A DNA stretch of 64,000 nt from Megaleporinus macrocephalus (GCA_021613375.1 CM038716.1:4301684-4365683), one strand, 5' to 3'; shown: positions 46,020 through 58,654, numbered from the stretch's first letter. Translations and numbers: made by a program. The notes: generated from the letters alone by a model not told the origin.

Positions 46020-46250
46020 TAAACATTTCATTCAATTACTGAACCACCCAATCAGCTTAACAAGCTTTCCATCAGCAGAGGGCACAAAGCACGAGCGTCT
46101 AACCAGATGCCTAATTCTGCTCTGCACAATTTAAACGCACCAGCGCATCTGATTAAATACATCAGCTAATTACCAACTGCAGCACCAGCTGAATCAGTTG
46201 TGTTAGGAAAGGGCGAACAATTAAGGTGAACCTTAAAATCTGAATTAAGG
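46020..46250. promoter_or_regulatory. Candidate conserved non-coding element
   Basis: Unique-looking sequence with GATGCCTAATTCTGCTCTGC, GCATCTGATTAAATACATC and AGCTAATTACCAACTGC: several TAAT cores plus an E-box-like CAGCTG near 46190, no repeats and no coding frame. Inference from composition only. Confidence 0.3.
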
Positions 46251-46520
46251 AGGACATGTTATATAAAAACTAATTTCTTCAGGGCTTGTGCTCATACGGG
46301 TTTGGGTATCTGGAGTGTCTACCAACCCATAAACTGTGAGGTGAAGCAACCAACTCAGTGTTCAGTGGGCTGCTTAGGTTAGATTTGCCTTTACGTCCTA
46401 TGTCATGTGGTGGCTCATTAGAATAATACCCCCCCCATCTAAGCATCTCAGCCCACCACCACATAGCTACCCCAGTGCGCCATTTTTTACTCACCAGTGC
46501 ACATAGCAAGGCTGTTCATT
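46251..46520. other. Non-coding stretch, nothing recognised
   Basis: No supported gene. Confidence 0.4.
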
Positions 46521-46521
46521 G

Positions 46522-46522
<1 letters not shown>

Positions 46523-46602
<80 letters not shown>
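46523..46602. repeat. (TA)n microsatellite
   Basis: About 38 TA units ending at the left terminus of a Tc1-like element. Confidence 0.98.
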
Positions 46603-46604
<2 letters not shown>

Positions 46605-47300
46605 CAGTACCTTGCAAAAGTATTCAGCCACCTTAACTTTTCAACCTTTTGCCACATTTCAGGCTTCAAACATAACGATATGAAATTGTAATTTTTGGTG
46701 AAGAATCAACAACAAGTGGGACACAATCGTGAAGTGGAATGAAATTTATTAGGTATTTTCAACTTTTTTTAGAAATAAAAAACTTGTGAAGTGGGGCGTG
46801 CAAAATTATTCGGCCCCCTTGCGTTAATACTGTGTAGCGCCACCTTTTGCTGCAATTACAGCTGCAAGTCGCTCGGGGTATGTCTCTATCAGTTTTGCAC
46901 ATCGAGAGACTGAAATCTTTGCCCATTTTTCCTTGCAAAACAGCTGGAGCTCAGTGAGGTTGGATGGAGAGCGTTTGTGAACAGCAGTTTTTCACAAATT
47001 CTCGATTGGATTCAAGTCTGGACTTTGACTTGGCCATTCTAACACCTGGATATGTTTATTTGTGAACCATTCCATTATAGACTTTGCTTTATGTTTTAGA
47101 TCATTGTCTTGTTGGAAGATAAATCTCCGTCCCAGTCTCAGGTCTTTTGCAGACTCCAACAGGTTTTCTTCCAGAATGGTCCTGTATTTGGCTCCATCCA
47201 TCTTCCCATCAATTTTAACCATCTTCCCTGTCCCTGCTGAAGAAAAGCAGGTCCAAACCATGATGCTGCCACCAGCATGTTACAGACTGAGGAGATCTTT
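46605..47300 (-). pseudogene. Tc1-like transposon with broken transposase, 5' half missing
   Basis: The terminus CAGTACCTTGCAAAAGTATT is a typical fish Tc1 inverted-repeat end, preceded by TA. Reading the minus strand from 47261, the C-terminal half of the transposase is visible: MVWTCFSSAGTGKMVKIDG, the second catalytic aspartate in FQQDNDLKHKA, and SPDLNPIENL with the catalytic glutamate. Immediately after NPIENL an expected Trp codon reads TGA (46994-46992), a nonsense change. Beyond it a frameshift separates the tail, where a different frame gives LTELQLFCKEKWAKI and AAVIAAKGGATQY. The N-terminal DNA-binding region, the first aspartate and the other terminal repeat are absent, so the element is truncated near 47300. 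Confidence 0.9.
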
Positions 47301-47750
47301 AGTCTATTAAGAAACCTCTGGTTACATCCTATTGTTTATTTCATTTTATACATATGGTCTACATCCATGTACATTCTAGTCTATGAACATGTGCTTTACT
47401 GGCTATATTAGCCCAACTCACTTCAGCAGATTGCATTACTTGTGACATCTACTGCTACTGACATTACACTCTCTGTTCATTATATATAGTAGACAGTAGC
47501 GATACGTCACCCTTAAGCCTCGGCCCTCACAATGACTTAGCAAACTAGCTAGTGGTGGTAGCCTAGCGGTAGCTAGCTGTTTCTCCAGCTTGCCTCACCA
47601 CAGTGGGCGGAAGTTATCATACAGTTAAGCCCGCCCACTTAGAGTGAAGATATGATTGGTCAATTTTACTGTCATTTAAACTTGGAACTGCGCTGAATTA
47701 TAACTGCCTGGTCCTCTGTACATGAACAGCAGGACCACCAATCACCAACA
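47301..47750. other. Non-coding stretch, nothing recognised
   Basis: No supported gene. Confidence 0.4.
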
Positions 47751-47751
47751 T

Positions 47752-48545
47752 TTATACTCGAGTCACTTTATACTCGAGTCACTTTGCAGGTCAAGTCACT
47801 TTATACTCAAGTCACTATACAAGTCAAGTCACTTTATACTCGAGTCACTTTGCAAGTCAAGTCACTTTATACTTGAGTCACTTTGCAAGTCAAGTCACTT
47901 TATACTCAAGTCACTATGCAAGTCAAGTCACTTTATACTCAAGTCACTACGCAAGTCAAGTCACTTTATACTCAAGCCACTATGCAAGTCAAGTCACTTT
48001 GTACTCGAGTCACTTTGCAAGTCAAGTCACTTTATACTCGAGTCACTTTGCAAGTCAAGTCACTTTATACTCAAGCATCATGCAAATTAAGTCACTTTAT
48101 ACTCGAGTCACTTTGCAAGTCGTCACTTTATACAAGTCGCTATGCAACTCAAGTCACTTTATACTCGAGTCACTTTGCAAGTCAAGTTACTTTATACTCA
48201 AGTCACTATGCAAATCAAGTCACTTTATACTCAAGTCACTATGCAAATCAAGTCACTTTATACTCAAGTCACTATGCAACTCAAGTCACTTTATACTCAA
48301 GTCACTTTATACTCAAGTCACTATGCAACTCAAGTCACTTTATACTCGAGTCACTTTGCAAGTCAAGTTACTTTATACTCGAGTCACTATGCAAATCAAG
48401 TCACTTTATACTCGAGTCACTATGCAAATCAAGTCACTTGATACTCGAGTCACTACGCAAGTCAAGTCACTTTATACTCAAGTCACTATGCAAGTCACGT
48501 CACTTTATACTCGAGTCACTATGCAAGTCAAGTCACTTTATATTC
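47752..48545. repeat. 33-bp minisatellite, about 24 units
   Basis: Units read TCAAGTCACTTTATACTC plus GAGTCACTATGCAAG, with TTTGCAAG and CAACTC variants. Each unit has two AGTCACT words and the 9-bp palindrome AAGTCACTT. Because 33 is a multiple of 3, frames of up to 298 codons (repeating SLYTQVTMQVK or SSHFILESLCK) stay open. No gene signals accompany them, so I treat them as artefacts. Confidence 0.95.
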
Positions 48546-48604
48546 ATTTGAATAGGACTTTGTTTTATTTCTGCATCTATTTTTTGCACAGTATGGGTTT
48601 TTTA

Positions 48605-48660
48605 TTCCAACTAGTCTCCATAAGTGTGGATAATAGTCTCAGAAGAGGCTACTTTTCTAT
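48605..48660. repeat. Lone diverged unit of the 12-14 kb 54-bp minisatellite
   Basis: CAACTAGTCTCCATAAGTGT, GGATAATAGTCTCAGAAGAG and GCTACTTTTCT match the 54-bp consensus unit over its whole length with a few changes, about 34.6 kb from the array. A single unit here may be a seed copy or the remnant of a shared source. Confidence 0.85.
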
Positions 48661-48744
48661 ACCTGTGTTTATTGGGAAGTGTATTGTATGCATGTATGTA
48701 TTTATTTCTCTATCTATCTATCGAATCAGCCTAAAGCTAAAAGT

Positions 48745-49075
48745 CTGCTTATCCTGCACTTATTCATAGCGTGGGTAGTAAGCGCTCATTTCAGGTAAGA
48801 GGCCTTCAATCAGTAGGGATCAAACATTACTGCTACTTAATCCTACACATATGTGAGTAGCATATGGTACGTTGATAAATTTCCTTCAGAATCAATAAAA
48901 TATCCATCCATCCATCCATCCATCCATAGAATCAGCCTAAAGCTATAAGTCAGCTAACTCTGGATCTAGTCATGGCTTGGAAAAATCACTCCAGTAAGAG
49001 AGTCAGTAGGGCTTCAACATTACTGACCTACTTATATCTGAGTGTTTGTAGCATATGGTACCTTGATAAAGGCTT
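48745..49075. repeat. Local tandem duplication with a (CCAT)n tract
   Basis: GAATCAGCCTAAAGCTA starts both halves (48723 and 48930). Both end near GTAGCATATGGTAC and CTTGATAAA/GTTGATAAA. Between them lies AATAAAATATCCATCCATCC, an A-rich then CCAT-repeat tail reminiscent of a LINE 3' end. The two halves are diverged, so the duplication is old. Confidence 0.65.
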
Positions 49076-49109
49076 TTTATCTGCAGTGCAGCATATGCCA
49101 GCAGATTCT

Positions 49110-49620
49110 CTTGGAAACTAACTGAATGAAGGGTCTTTAGCAGAAGGTCGATGCTTATGTGAGATATTTAGTTTGCAATATGCAAGCCCTTAAAGACCTA
49201 CCATAAGAGTTAAGAGTGACCTTGCAGCACTCTGCATTGATGTTTTTGTATGAATCTTAAACAGGTCATGTGTCTCTGTTATGTGGTTCTACAATCTTTC
49301 ACCAGACCTTGATTGTCCTTTATTAATATACACCACTGAGATGCACCGCTTTCACTGGCCAAAATGCTAGTAACGCACAGCATGGGGCCTTTTTCCTTAA
49401 GGCTGTGTTTTTGTGTTGTCTATTCACAGTTTGCCTGTCACAATGCTTCCCTGGCTCTGTCAAATGGAGAGCGTTTACCCTTAAATTCTCTGTAATTATA
49501 GGTCTTGTTGAACATTATGTCATGATGCAGTGTCTTAGGGGTGATCTATTATTTTAGCAGGAAGAGTCACCTTTTCTTGATTTTGCCTAATCTGTAGACT
49601 GTTGTATCACTATTCCCCCA
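49110..49620. promoter_or_regulatory. Candidate conserved non-coding element
   Basis: About 500 bp of complex, non-repetitive sequence between two tandem arrays, with phrases such as AGTTTGCAATATGCAAGCCC, CAGACCTTGATTGTCCTTTA and TGAACATTATGTCATGATGC. No coding frame. Its low-repeat character in a repeat-dense neighbourhood suggests possible constraint; alignment would decide. Confidence 0.3.
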
Positions 49621-49694
49621 AATGGTTATGGTCCAAGCAGCATTACTGCAAACACTATATGTTGCAAAATTGATAAAGAAACACATTTTGATGC

Positions 49695-52600
49695 TAGCAG
49701 CTCAGTTAAATATGCCAATAACTGAGTTAAATGTACCAGTAACTGAGGTAAATTCCAATAACTGAGTTAAATATGCCAATAACTGAGTTAAATATGCCAA
49801 TAACTGAGTTGAATGCCAGTAACTGAGTTAAATATGCCAATAACTGAGTTAAATGTGCCAGTAATCGAGTTAAATATGCCAATAACTGAGTTAAATATAC
49901 CAGTAACTGAGTTAAATACCAGTAACTGAGTTAAAAATGCCAGTAACTGAGTTAAATATGCCAATATCTGAGTTAAATGTGCCAGTAATCGAGTTAAATA
50001 TGCCAGTAACTGTGTTAAATATGCCAATAACTGCATTAAACGTGCCAGTAATCGAGTTAAATATGCCAGTAACTGAGTTAAATATGCCAATAACTGAGTT
50101 AAATGTACCAGTAACTGAGTTAAATTCCAATAACTGAGTTAAATATGCCAGTAACCGAGTTAAATGTACCAGTAACTGAGTTAAATTTCAATAACTGGGT
50201 TAAATATGCCAGTAACCGAGTTAAATGTAGCAGTAACTGAGTTAAATTCCAATAACTGAGTTAAATGCCAGTAACTGAGTTAAATGTAGGAGTAACTGAG
50301 TTAAATTCCAATAACTGAGTTAAATGTACCAGTAACTGAGTTAAATGTAACAGTAATTGAATTAAATTCCAATAACTGAGTTAAATGTACCAGTAACTGA
50401 GTTAAATTCCAATAACTGAGTTAAATGTAACAGTAACTGAGTTAAATTCCAGTAACTGAGTTAAATGTAGCAGTAACTGAATTAAATTGCAATAACTGAG
50501 TTAAATGTACCAGTAACTGAGTAAAATTTCAATAACTGGGTTAAATATGCCAGTAACCGAGTTAAATGTAGCAGTAACTGAGTTAAATTCCAATAACTGA
50601 GTTAAATGTACCAGTAACTGAGTTAAATGTAGCAGTAACTGAATTAAATTCCAATAACTGAGTTAAATGTACCAGTAACTGAGTCAAATTCCAATAACTG
50701 AGTTAAATGTACCAGTAACTGAGTTATATGTAGCAGTAACTGAATTAAATTCCAATAACTGAGTTAAATGTACCAGTAACTGAGTTATATGTAGCAGTAA
50801 CTGAGTTAAATGTAACAGTAACTGAGTTAAATTCCAGTAACTGAGTTAAATGTACCAGTAACTGAGTTAAATTCCAATAACTGAGTTAAATATGCCAATA
50901 ACTGAGATAAATGTACCAGTAACTGAGTTAAATTCCAATAACTGAGTTAAATGTAACAGTAACTGAGTTAAATTCCAGTAACTGAGTTAAATTCCAGTAA
51001 CTGAGTTAAATGTACCAGTAACTGAGTTAAATGTAGCAGTAATTGAATTAAATTCCAATAACTGAGTTAAATGTACCAGTAACTGAGTTAAATTCCAATA
51101 ACTGAGTTAAATGTACCAGTAACTGAGTTAAATTCCAATAACTGAGTTAAATGTAACAGTAACTGAGTTAAATTCCAGTAACTGAGTTAAATTCCAGTAA
51201 CTGAGTTAAATGTACCAGTAACTGAGTTAAATGTAGCAGTAATTGAATTAAATTCCAATAACTGAGTTAAATGTACCAGTAACTGAGTTAAATTCCAATA
51301 ACTGAGTTAAATGTAACAGTAACTGAGTTAAATTCCAGTAACTGAGTTAAATGTAGCAGTAACTGAATTAAATTGCAATAACTGAGTTAAATGTACCAGT
51401 AACTGAGTTAAATTCCAATAACTGAGTTAAATGTAACAGTAACTGAGTTAAATTCCAGTAACTGAGTTAAATGTACCAGTAACTGAGTTAAATGTACCAG
51501 TAACTGAGTTAAATTCCAATAACTGAGTTAAATATGCCAATAACTGAGATAAATGTACCAGTAACTGAGTTAAATTCCAATAACTGAGTTAAATGTAACA
51601 GTAACTGAGTTAAATTCCAGTAACTGAGTTAAATTCCAGTAATTGAGTTAATTGTACCAGTAACTGAGTTTAATGTAGCAGTAACTGAATTAAATTCCAA
51701 TAACTGAGTTAAATGTACCAGTAACTGAGTTAAATTCCAGTAACTGAGTTAAATGTACCAGTAACTGAGTTAAAGTCCAATAACTGAGTTAAATATGCCA
51801 AGAACTTAGATAAATGTACCAGTAACTGAGTTAAATTCCAATAACTGAGTTAAATGTAACAGTAACTGAGTTAAATGTACCAGTAACTGAGTTAAATGTA
51901 GCAGTAACTAAATTACATTCCAATAACTGAGTTAAATGTACCAGTAACTGAGTCAAATTCCAATAACTGAGTTAAATGTACCAGTAACTAAGTTATATGT
52001 AGCAGTAACTGAATTAAATTCCAATAACTGAGTTAAATGTACCAGTAACTGAGTTATATGTAGCAGTAACTGAGTTAAATGTAACAGTAACTGAGTTAAA
52101 TTCCAGTAACTGAGTTAAATGTACCAGTAACTGAGTTAAATTCCAATAACTGAGTTAAATATGCCAATAACTGAGATAAATGTACCAGTAACTGAGTTAA
52201 ATTCCAATAACTGAGTTAAATGTAACAGTAACTGAGTTAAATTCCAGTAACTGAGTTAAATTCCAGTAACTGAGTTAAATGTACCAGTAACTGAGTTAAA
52301 TGTAGCAGTAATTGAATTAAATTCCAATAACTGAGTTAAATGTACCAGTAACTGAGTTAAATTCCAATAACTGAGTTAAATGTACCAGTAACTGAGTTAA
52401 ATTCCAATAACTGAGTTAAATGTAACAGTAACTGAGTTAAATTCCAGTAACTGAGTTAAATTCCAGTAACTGAGTTAAATGTACCAGTAACTGAGTTAAA
52501 TGTAGCAGTAATTGAATTAAATTCCAATAACTGAGTTAAATGTACCAGTAACTGAGTTAAATTCCAATAACTGAGTTAAATGTAACAGTAACTGAGTTAA

Positions 52601-55600
52601 ATTCCAGTAACTGAGTTAAATGTAGCAGTAACTGAATTAAATTGCAATAACTGAGTTAAATGTACCAGTAACTGAGTTAAATTCCAATAACTGAGTTAAA
52701 TGTAACAGTAACTGAGTTAAATTCCAGTAACTGAGTTAAATGTACCAGTAACTGAGTTAAATGTACCAGTAACTGAGTTAAATTCCAATAACTGAGTTAA
52801 ATATGCCAATAACTGAGATAAATGTACCAGTAACTGAGTTAAATTCCAATAACTGAGTTAAATGTAACAGTAACTGAGTTAAATTCCAGTAACTGAGTTA
52901 AATTCCAGTAACTGAGTTAATTGTACCAGTAACTGAGTTAAATGTAGCAGTAACTGAATTAAATTCCAATAACTGAGTTAAATGTACCAGTAACTGAGTT
53001 AAATTCCAGTAACTGAGTTAAATGTACCAGTAACTGAGTTAAATGTAGCAGTAACTGAATTAAATTCCAATAACTGAGTTAAATGTACCAGTAACTGAGT
53101 TAAATTCCAGTAACTGAGTTAAATGTACCAGTAACTGAGTTAAAGTCCAATAACTGAGTTAAATATGCCAAGAACTTAGATAAATGTACCAGTAACTGAG
53201 TTAAATTCCAATAACTGAGTTAAATGTAACAGTAACTGAGTTAAATGTACCAGTAACTGAGTTAAATGTACCAGTAACTGAGTTAAATTCCAATAACTGA
53301 GTTAAATATGGCAGTAACTGAGTTAAATTCCAGTAACTGAGTTAAATGTACCAATAACTGAGATAAATGTACCAGTAACTGAGTTAAATTCCAATAACTG
53401 AGTTAAATATGGCAGTAACTGAGTTAAATTCCAGTAACTGAGTTAAATGCCAGTAACTGAGTCAAATGTAGCAGTAACTGAGTTAAATGCCAGTAACTGA
53501 GTTAAATGTAGCATTAACTGAGTTAAATGTAGCAGTAACTGAGTTAAATATGCCAGTAACTGAGTTAAATGTAGCAGTAACTGAGTTAAATTCCAATAAC
53601 TGAGTTAAATATGCCAGTAACTGAGTTAAATGTAGCAGTAACTGAGTTAAATGTACCAGCAACTGAGTTAAATGTAGCAGTAACTGAATTAAATTCCAAT
53701 AACTGAGTTAAATGTACCAGTAACTGAGTTAAATGTACCAGTAACTGAGTTAAATTCCAATAACTGAATTAAATATGCCAGTAACTGAGTTAAATGTAGC
53801 AGTAACTGAGTTAAATATGCCAGTAACTGAGTTAAATGTAGCAGTAACTGAGTTAAATTCCAATAACTGAGTTAAATATGCCAGTAACTGAGTTAAATGT
53901 AGCAGTAACTGAGTTAAATATGCCAGTAACTGAGTTAAATGTAGCAGTAACTGAGTTAAATTCCAATAACTGAATTAAATGTAGCAGTAACTGAGTTAAA
54001 TGTACCAGTAACTGAGTTAAATGTAGCAGTAACTGAATTAAATTCCAATAACTGAGTTAAATGTAGCAGTAACTGAGTTAAATGTAGCAGTAACTGAATT
54101 AAATTCCAATAACTGAATTAAATATGCCAGTAACTGAGTTAAATGTAGCAGTAACTGAGTTAAATGTAGCAGTAACTGAGTTAAATATGCCAGTAACTGA
54201 GTTAAATGTAGCAGTAACTGAGTTAAATGTAGCAGCAACTGAGTTAAATTCCAGTAACTGAGTTAAATGTAGCAGTAACTGAGTTAAATTCCAGTAACTG
54301 AGTTAAATGTAACAGTAACTGAGTTAAATTCCAGTAACTGAGTTAAATGTAGCAGTAACTGAGTTCAATTCCAATAACTGAATTAAATATGCCAGTAACT
54401 GAGTTAAATGTAGCAGTAACTGAGTTAAATGTAGCAGTAACTGAGTTAAATATGCCAGTAACTGAGTTAAATGTAGCAGTAACTGAGTTAAATTCCAATA
54501 ACTGAGTTAAATATGCCAGTAACTGAGTTAAATGTAGCAGTAACTGAGTTAAATTACAGTAACTGAGTTAAATTCCAATAACTGAATTAAATATGCCAGT
54601 AACTGAGTTAAATGTAGCAGTAACTGAGTTAAATGTACCAGTAACTGAGTTAAATGTACCAGTAACTGAGTTAAATTCCAATAACTGAATTAAATATGCC
54701 AGTAACTGAGTTAAATGTAGCAGTAACTGAGTTAAATTCCAATAACTGAGTTAAATATGCCAGTAACTGAGTTAAATGTAGCAGTAACTGAGTTAAATAT
54801 GCCAATAACTGAATTAAATGTAGCAGTAACTGAGTTAAATGTAGCAGTAACTGAGTTAAATTCCAATAACTGAATTAAATGTAGCAGTAACTGAGTTAAA
54901 TGTACCAGTAACTGAGTTAAATGTAGCAGTAACTGAATTAAATTCCAATAACTGAGTTAAATGTACCAGTAACTGAGTTAAATGTACCAGTAACTGAGTT
55001 AAATTCCAATAACTGAATTAAATATGCCAGTAACTGAGTTAAATTCCAATAACTGAATTAAATATGCCAGTAACTGAGTTAAATGTACCAGTAACTGAAT
55101 TAAATTCCAATAACTGAGTTAAATGTAGCAGTAACTGAGTTAAATGTACCAGTAACTGAGTTAAATGTAGCAGTAACTGAGTTAAATGTAGCAGTAACTG
55201 AGTTAAATATGCCAGTAACTGAGTTAAATGTAGCAGTAACTGAGTTAAATGTAGCAGTAACTGAGTTAAATATGCCAGTAACTGAGTTAAATGTAGCAGT
55301 AACTGAGTTAAATTACAGTAACTGAGTTAAATTCCAATAACTGAATTAAATATGCCAGTAACTGAGTTAAATGTAGCAGTAACTGAGTTAAATGTAGCAG
55401 TAACTGAGTTAAATGTAGCAGTAACTAAGTTAAATGTAGCAGTAACTGAGTTAAATATGCCAGTAACTGAGTTAAATATGCCAGTAACTGAGTTAAATGT
55501 AGCAGTAACTGAGTTAAATGTAGCAGTAACTGAGTTAAATGTAACAGTAACTGAGTTAAATATGCCAGTAACTGAGTTAAATGTAGCAGTAACTGAGTTA

Positions 55601-56755
55601 AATATGCCAGTAACTGAGTTAAATGTAGCAGTAACTGAGTTAAATTCCAGTAACTCAGTTAAATGTAGCAGTAACTGAGTTAAATTCCAATAACTCAGTT
55701 AAATGTAGCAGTAACTGAGTTAAATGTAGCAGTAACTGAGTTAAATGTAGCAGTAACTGAGTTAAATTCCAGTAACTCAGTTAAATGTAGCAGTAACTGA
55801 GTTAAATGTAGCAGTAACTGAGTTAAATGTAGCAGTAACTGAGTTAAATGTACCAGTAACTGAGTTAAATGTAGCAGTAACTGAGTTAAATGTAGCAGTA
55901 ACTGAGTTAAATATGCCAGTAACTGAGTTAAATGTAGCAGTAACTGAGTTAAATGTAGCAGTAACTGAGTTAAATATGCCAGTAACTGAGTTAAATGTAG
56001 CAGTAACTGAGTTAAATGTAGCAGTAACTAAGTTAAATGTAGCAGTAACTGAGTTAAATGTAGCAGTAACTGAGTTAAATGTAGCAGTAACTAAGTTAAA
56101 TGTAGCAGTAACTGAGTTAAATGTAGCAGTAACTAAGTTAAATGTAGCAGTAACTGAGTTAAATGTAGCAGTAACTGAGTTAAATGTAGCAGTAACTAAG
56201 TTAAATGTAGCAGTAACTAAGTTAAATGTAGCAGTAACTGAGTTAAATGTAGCAGTAACTAAGTTAAATGTAGCAGTAACTGAGTTAAATGTAGCAGTAA
56301 CTAAGTTAAATGTAGCAGTAACTGAGTTAAATGTAGCAGTAACTGAGTTAAATATGCCAGTAACTGAGTTAAATATGCCAGTAACTGAGTTAAATATGCC
56401 AGTAACTGAGTTAAATGTAGCAGTAACTGAGTTAAATGTAGCAGTAACTGAGTTAAATGTAACAGTAACTGAGTTAAATATGCCAGTAACTGAGTTAAAT
56501 ATGCCAGTAACTGAGTTAAATATGCCAGTAACTGAGTTAAATGTAGCAGTAACTGAGTTAAATGTAGCAGTAACTGAGTTAAATGTAACAGTAACTGAGT
56601 TAAATATGCCAGTAACTGAGTTAAATGTAGCAGTAACTGAGTTAAATATGCCAGTAACTGAGTTAAATGTAGCAGTAACTGAGTTAAATTCCAATAACTG
56701 AGTTAAATATGCCAGTAACTGAGTTACATGTGCCAGTAATTGAGTTAAATATGTA
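49695..56755. repeat. 7-kb satellite array of 19-21 bp units, about 340 copies
   Basis: The unit core is TAACTGAGTTAAAT, followed by GTAGCAG, GTACCAG, ATGCCAG (21-bp forms) or TCCAA/TCCAG (19-bp forms). Each core holds the 11-bp palindrome TAACTGAGTTA. The left part mixes 19- and 21-bp units. The right part (about 55350-56700) is nearly pure 21-bp units and therefore open for 262-305 codons on both strands. A 1269-bp higher-order duplication is visible: TATGCCAATAACTGAGATAA occurs at 50891 and 51533 and again at 52160 and 52802. The second block carries an extra 101-bp internal duplication near 52937-53139. Confidence 0.96.
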
Positions 56756-57640
56756 TTGCAGGTGGTGATAAATGTGCTGAGTGAAACATGGTTTGTAAGC
56801 TAACAGAACTGAGTGGAATATGCATTTGTAAAGTTGTAGTTTCTCTATTGTCCTCTAGTGTATCAGCGATTTCATCAGCAATTCAGTTTTAAAAAGCATG
56901 TACGCTTCATGTGAACAACTGACTAAGTTCTCAATAATGCCAACCTTTTATTCATAGTTAGTGAATTTGTAAATGTTTATGTAGCGCCTGTCATGCTTTC
57001 AGACCACTGCTCTGCTCACACTGACTCTCAGAACTCTATTTCCCAGAGGCCCACTCACTCACATGTTGCGGTCACAAAATCATCCAATCACACACTGCCT
57101 TCCAGACGCTCCTCACTGGAGATCTGATTCAGTGCACCTGCGACTCACTATGTATATGGTTTGAACAGACCCAAGGATATGGTCACAGGGGGCACTGGCC
57201 CCGGCAAGAAATCTCATTAGCCCCGAAATTGCCCCTCTCTCATATGCCACTCGGCAGAATCATGTAGACTGGAAGAGTTTAGAGAGTGCTGCTGGATATT
57301 TTCTGGAGTGATGTAACCGGTATGGGCTAAGCTAGCTATCATCAGCACATTACATCACGACCCTGAGCCGACCACAGGGGTCCAAACACTTCACTTTATC
57401 TTTCTGGAGCCAGTTCTGACCTTTCTGGCAAATAGGACAACATCACAGACCGGGTTTTTAGAACGGCCTCTATTTATAATAACTGTTTTGGAGGGGTCTC
57501 GAAAGAAGAGCAGTGTGAGCTTGAGGGCAGGAGAGCAGCGGTCAGAGCAAGGACACATGGAAAGCTCTGCTGCTGCAACAGCATCCCTGGTGACCGAGCC
57601 AGGATTGAAGCTGGAAGCACTGTACCACATTCTGGTTTGT
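56756..57640. other. Non-coding stretch, nothing recognised
   Basis: No supported gene. The minus-strand frames at 57391-57698 lack any recognisable domain. Confidence 0.45.
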
Positions 57641-57649
57641 GGTATGCAG

Positions 57650-57810
57650 CTCTGAACCACAGAGCCCATGTTGCCTGTTCGGTGTAATTAATCCCCACCT
57701 TTTTTCCCCCCCCCTCCCCCTCAGCGAGAGGAGAGGATCCTAAAGGACCTGAGGTGGTTACACGGCAATAGATGCTTTAATTAATTCTGTTCTAAACATG
57801 CACAGAAGAG
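57650..57810. promoter_or_regulatory. Candidate conserved non-coding element
   Basis: TTCGGTGTAATTAATCCCCA, a pyrimidine tract, GAGGATCCTAAAGGACCTGA and GATGCTTTAATTAATTCTG form a non-repetitive block with two TTAATTA/TAATTAAT cores. It could also be read as a splice-acceptor-like context (CCCCTCCCCCTCAG at 57711-57724), but no exon with a recognisable product follows. Confidence 0.25.
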
Positions 57811-58650
57811 CTCCTTCCAATGTTCAATCACACACACTCTCTCCATCTCTACCTCACATACACGCTTCCTTTCTGTATGGGCCTCTAAATGTGGTTGAGA
57901 TATCATTTAGTCTGAATATTTTAATACAACATAAAAAATATTACATATTTTATGCAAATGAGTTCTTCTATTGTTACTTGTTCTCAAATTTTTAATACAA
58001 AGACGTGTCCAAGCATTGTAAAACCTATGTTTTGGTCAGAGGTGCTAGCCAAGTGGCCCTCCATCCTCATCCTGGAGGGTCCAAGCTGTTTTTTATAATA
58101 ATCCTGCTAGAAATGAAAACATTAATGTTCATGTTTTCAGTGGGTTGCCAGAATGTTCTTCTTAAACGCAAGCCAACGTTCTCCAAAACATCAACTTCCT
58201 CAGAACTTTGGAGTTAAAACACTATATTTTAGTTATGGTTCAACCTTAGAGGGATTATTTTGAAATAATTAGCTTCCTCAAAAAGTTTTTTGCAACGTTA
58301 TTAGAACACAGTCAATCAGATTTGGGAAGAGGCTGATTAGCTGGAGCTGCTGTGGCAGACTGTGGCTGTCACTAGGCTCTGCAGTGAAGTTGGAGGGTTG
58401 GAGCTTCTGTGTCTGTTTAAAAATATATCATATTTAATCATTTAAACACCTGAAGTTTACTGCTGATGTAGTTCATAGGACAAAAGATTGTTACTCAACT
58501 TTCAGAAGCAGTGCCCATGTGGTCGAGAGCCCTGGACCTAAAATGAGTGAAAGAACTGAAGCGATGCCCTGGGAAACACAAACTGACTGATTTGCCCTCC
58601 ACCAATAATAAGGAAAAAATGAAAAAGTCTTATTTCTTTATATATATACA
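57811..58650. other. Non-coding stretch, nothing recognised
   Basis: No supported gene. Confidence 0.4.
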
Positions 58651-58654
58651 TAAA

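Noticed and set aside
47722..48769. Frames of up to 298 codons in the 33-bp array
   Set aside because: A repeat period divisible by three with no stops keeps more than one frame open. Composition is purely periodic with no gene signals.
55777..56701. Opposed 262- and 305-codon frames in the satellite array
   Set aside because: Both strands are open only in the homogeneous 21-bp part; reading breaks wherever 19-bp units occur. Treated as artefact, though listed as a finding for completeness.
49695..56755. CRISPR-like regular repeats
   Set aside because: Repeats are directly tandem with no unique spacers of uniform length, and the genome is a vertebrate. The same applies to the arrays at 12.2, 28.9 and 47.7 kb.
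57711..57780. Splice-acceptor-like pyrimidine tract followed by CAG
   Set aside because: The downstream sequence has no recognisable coding product and no matching donor that would support an exon.
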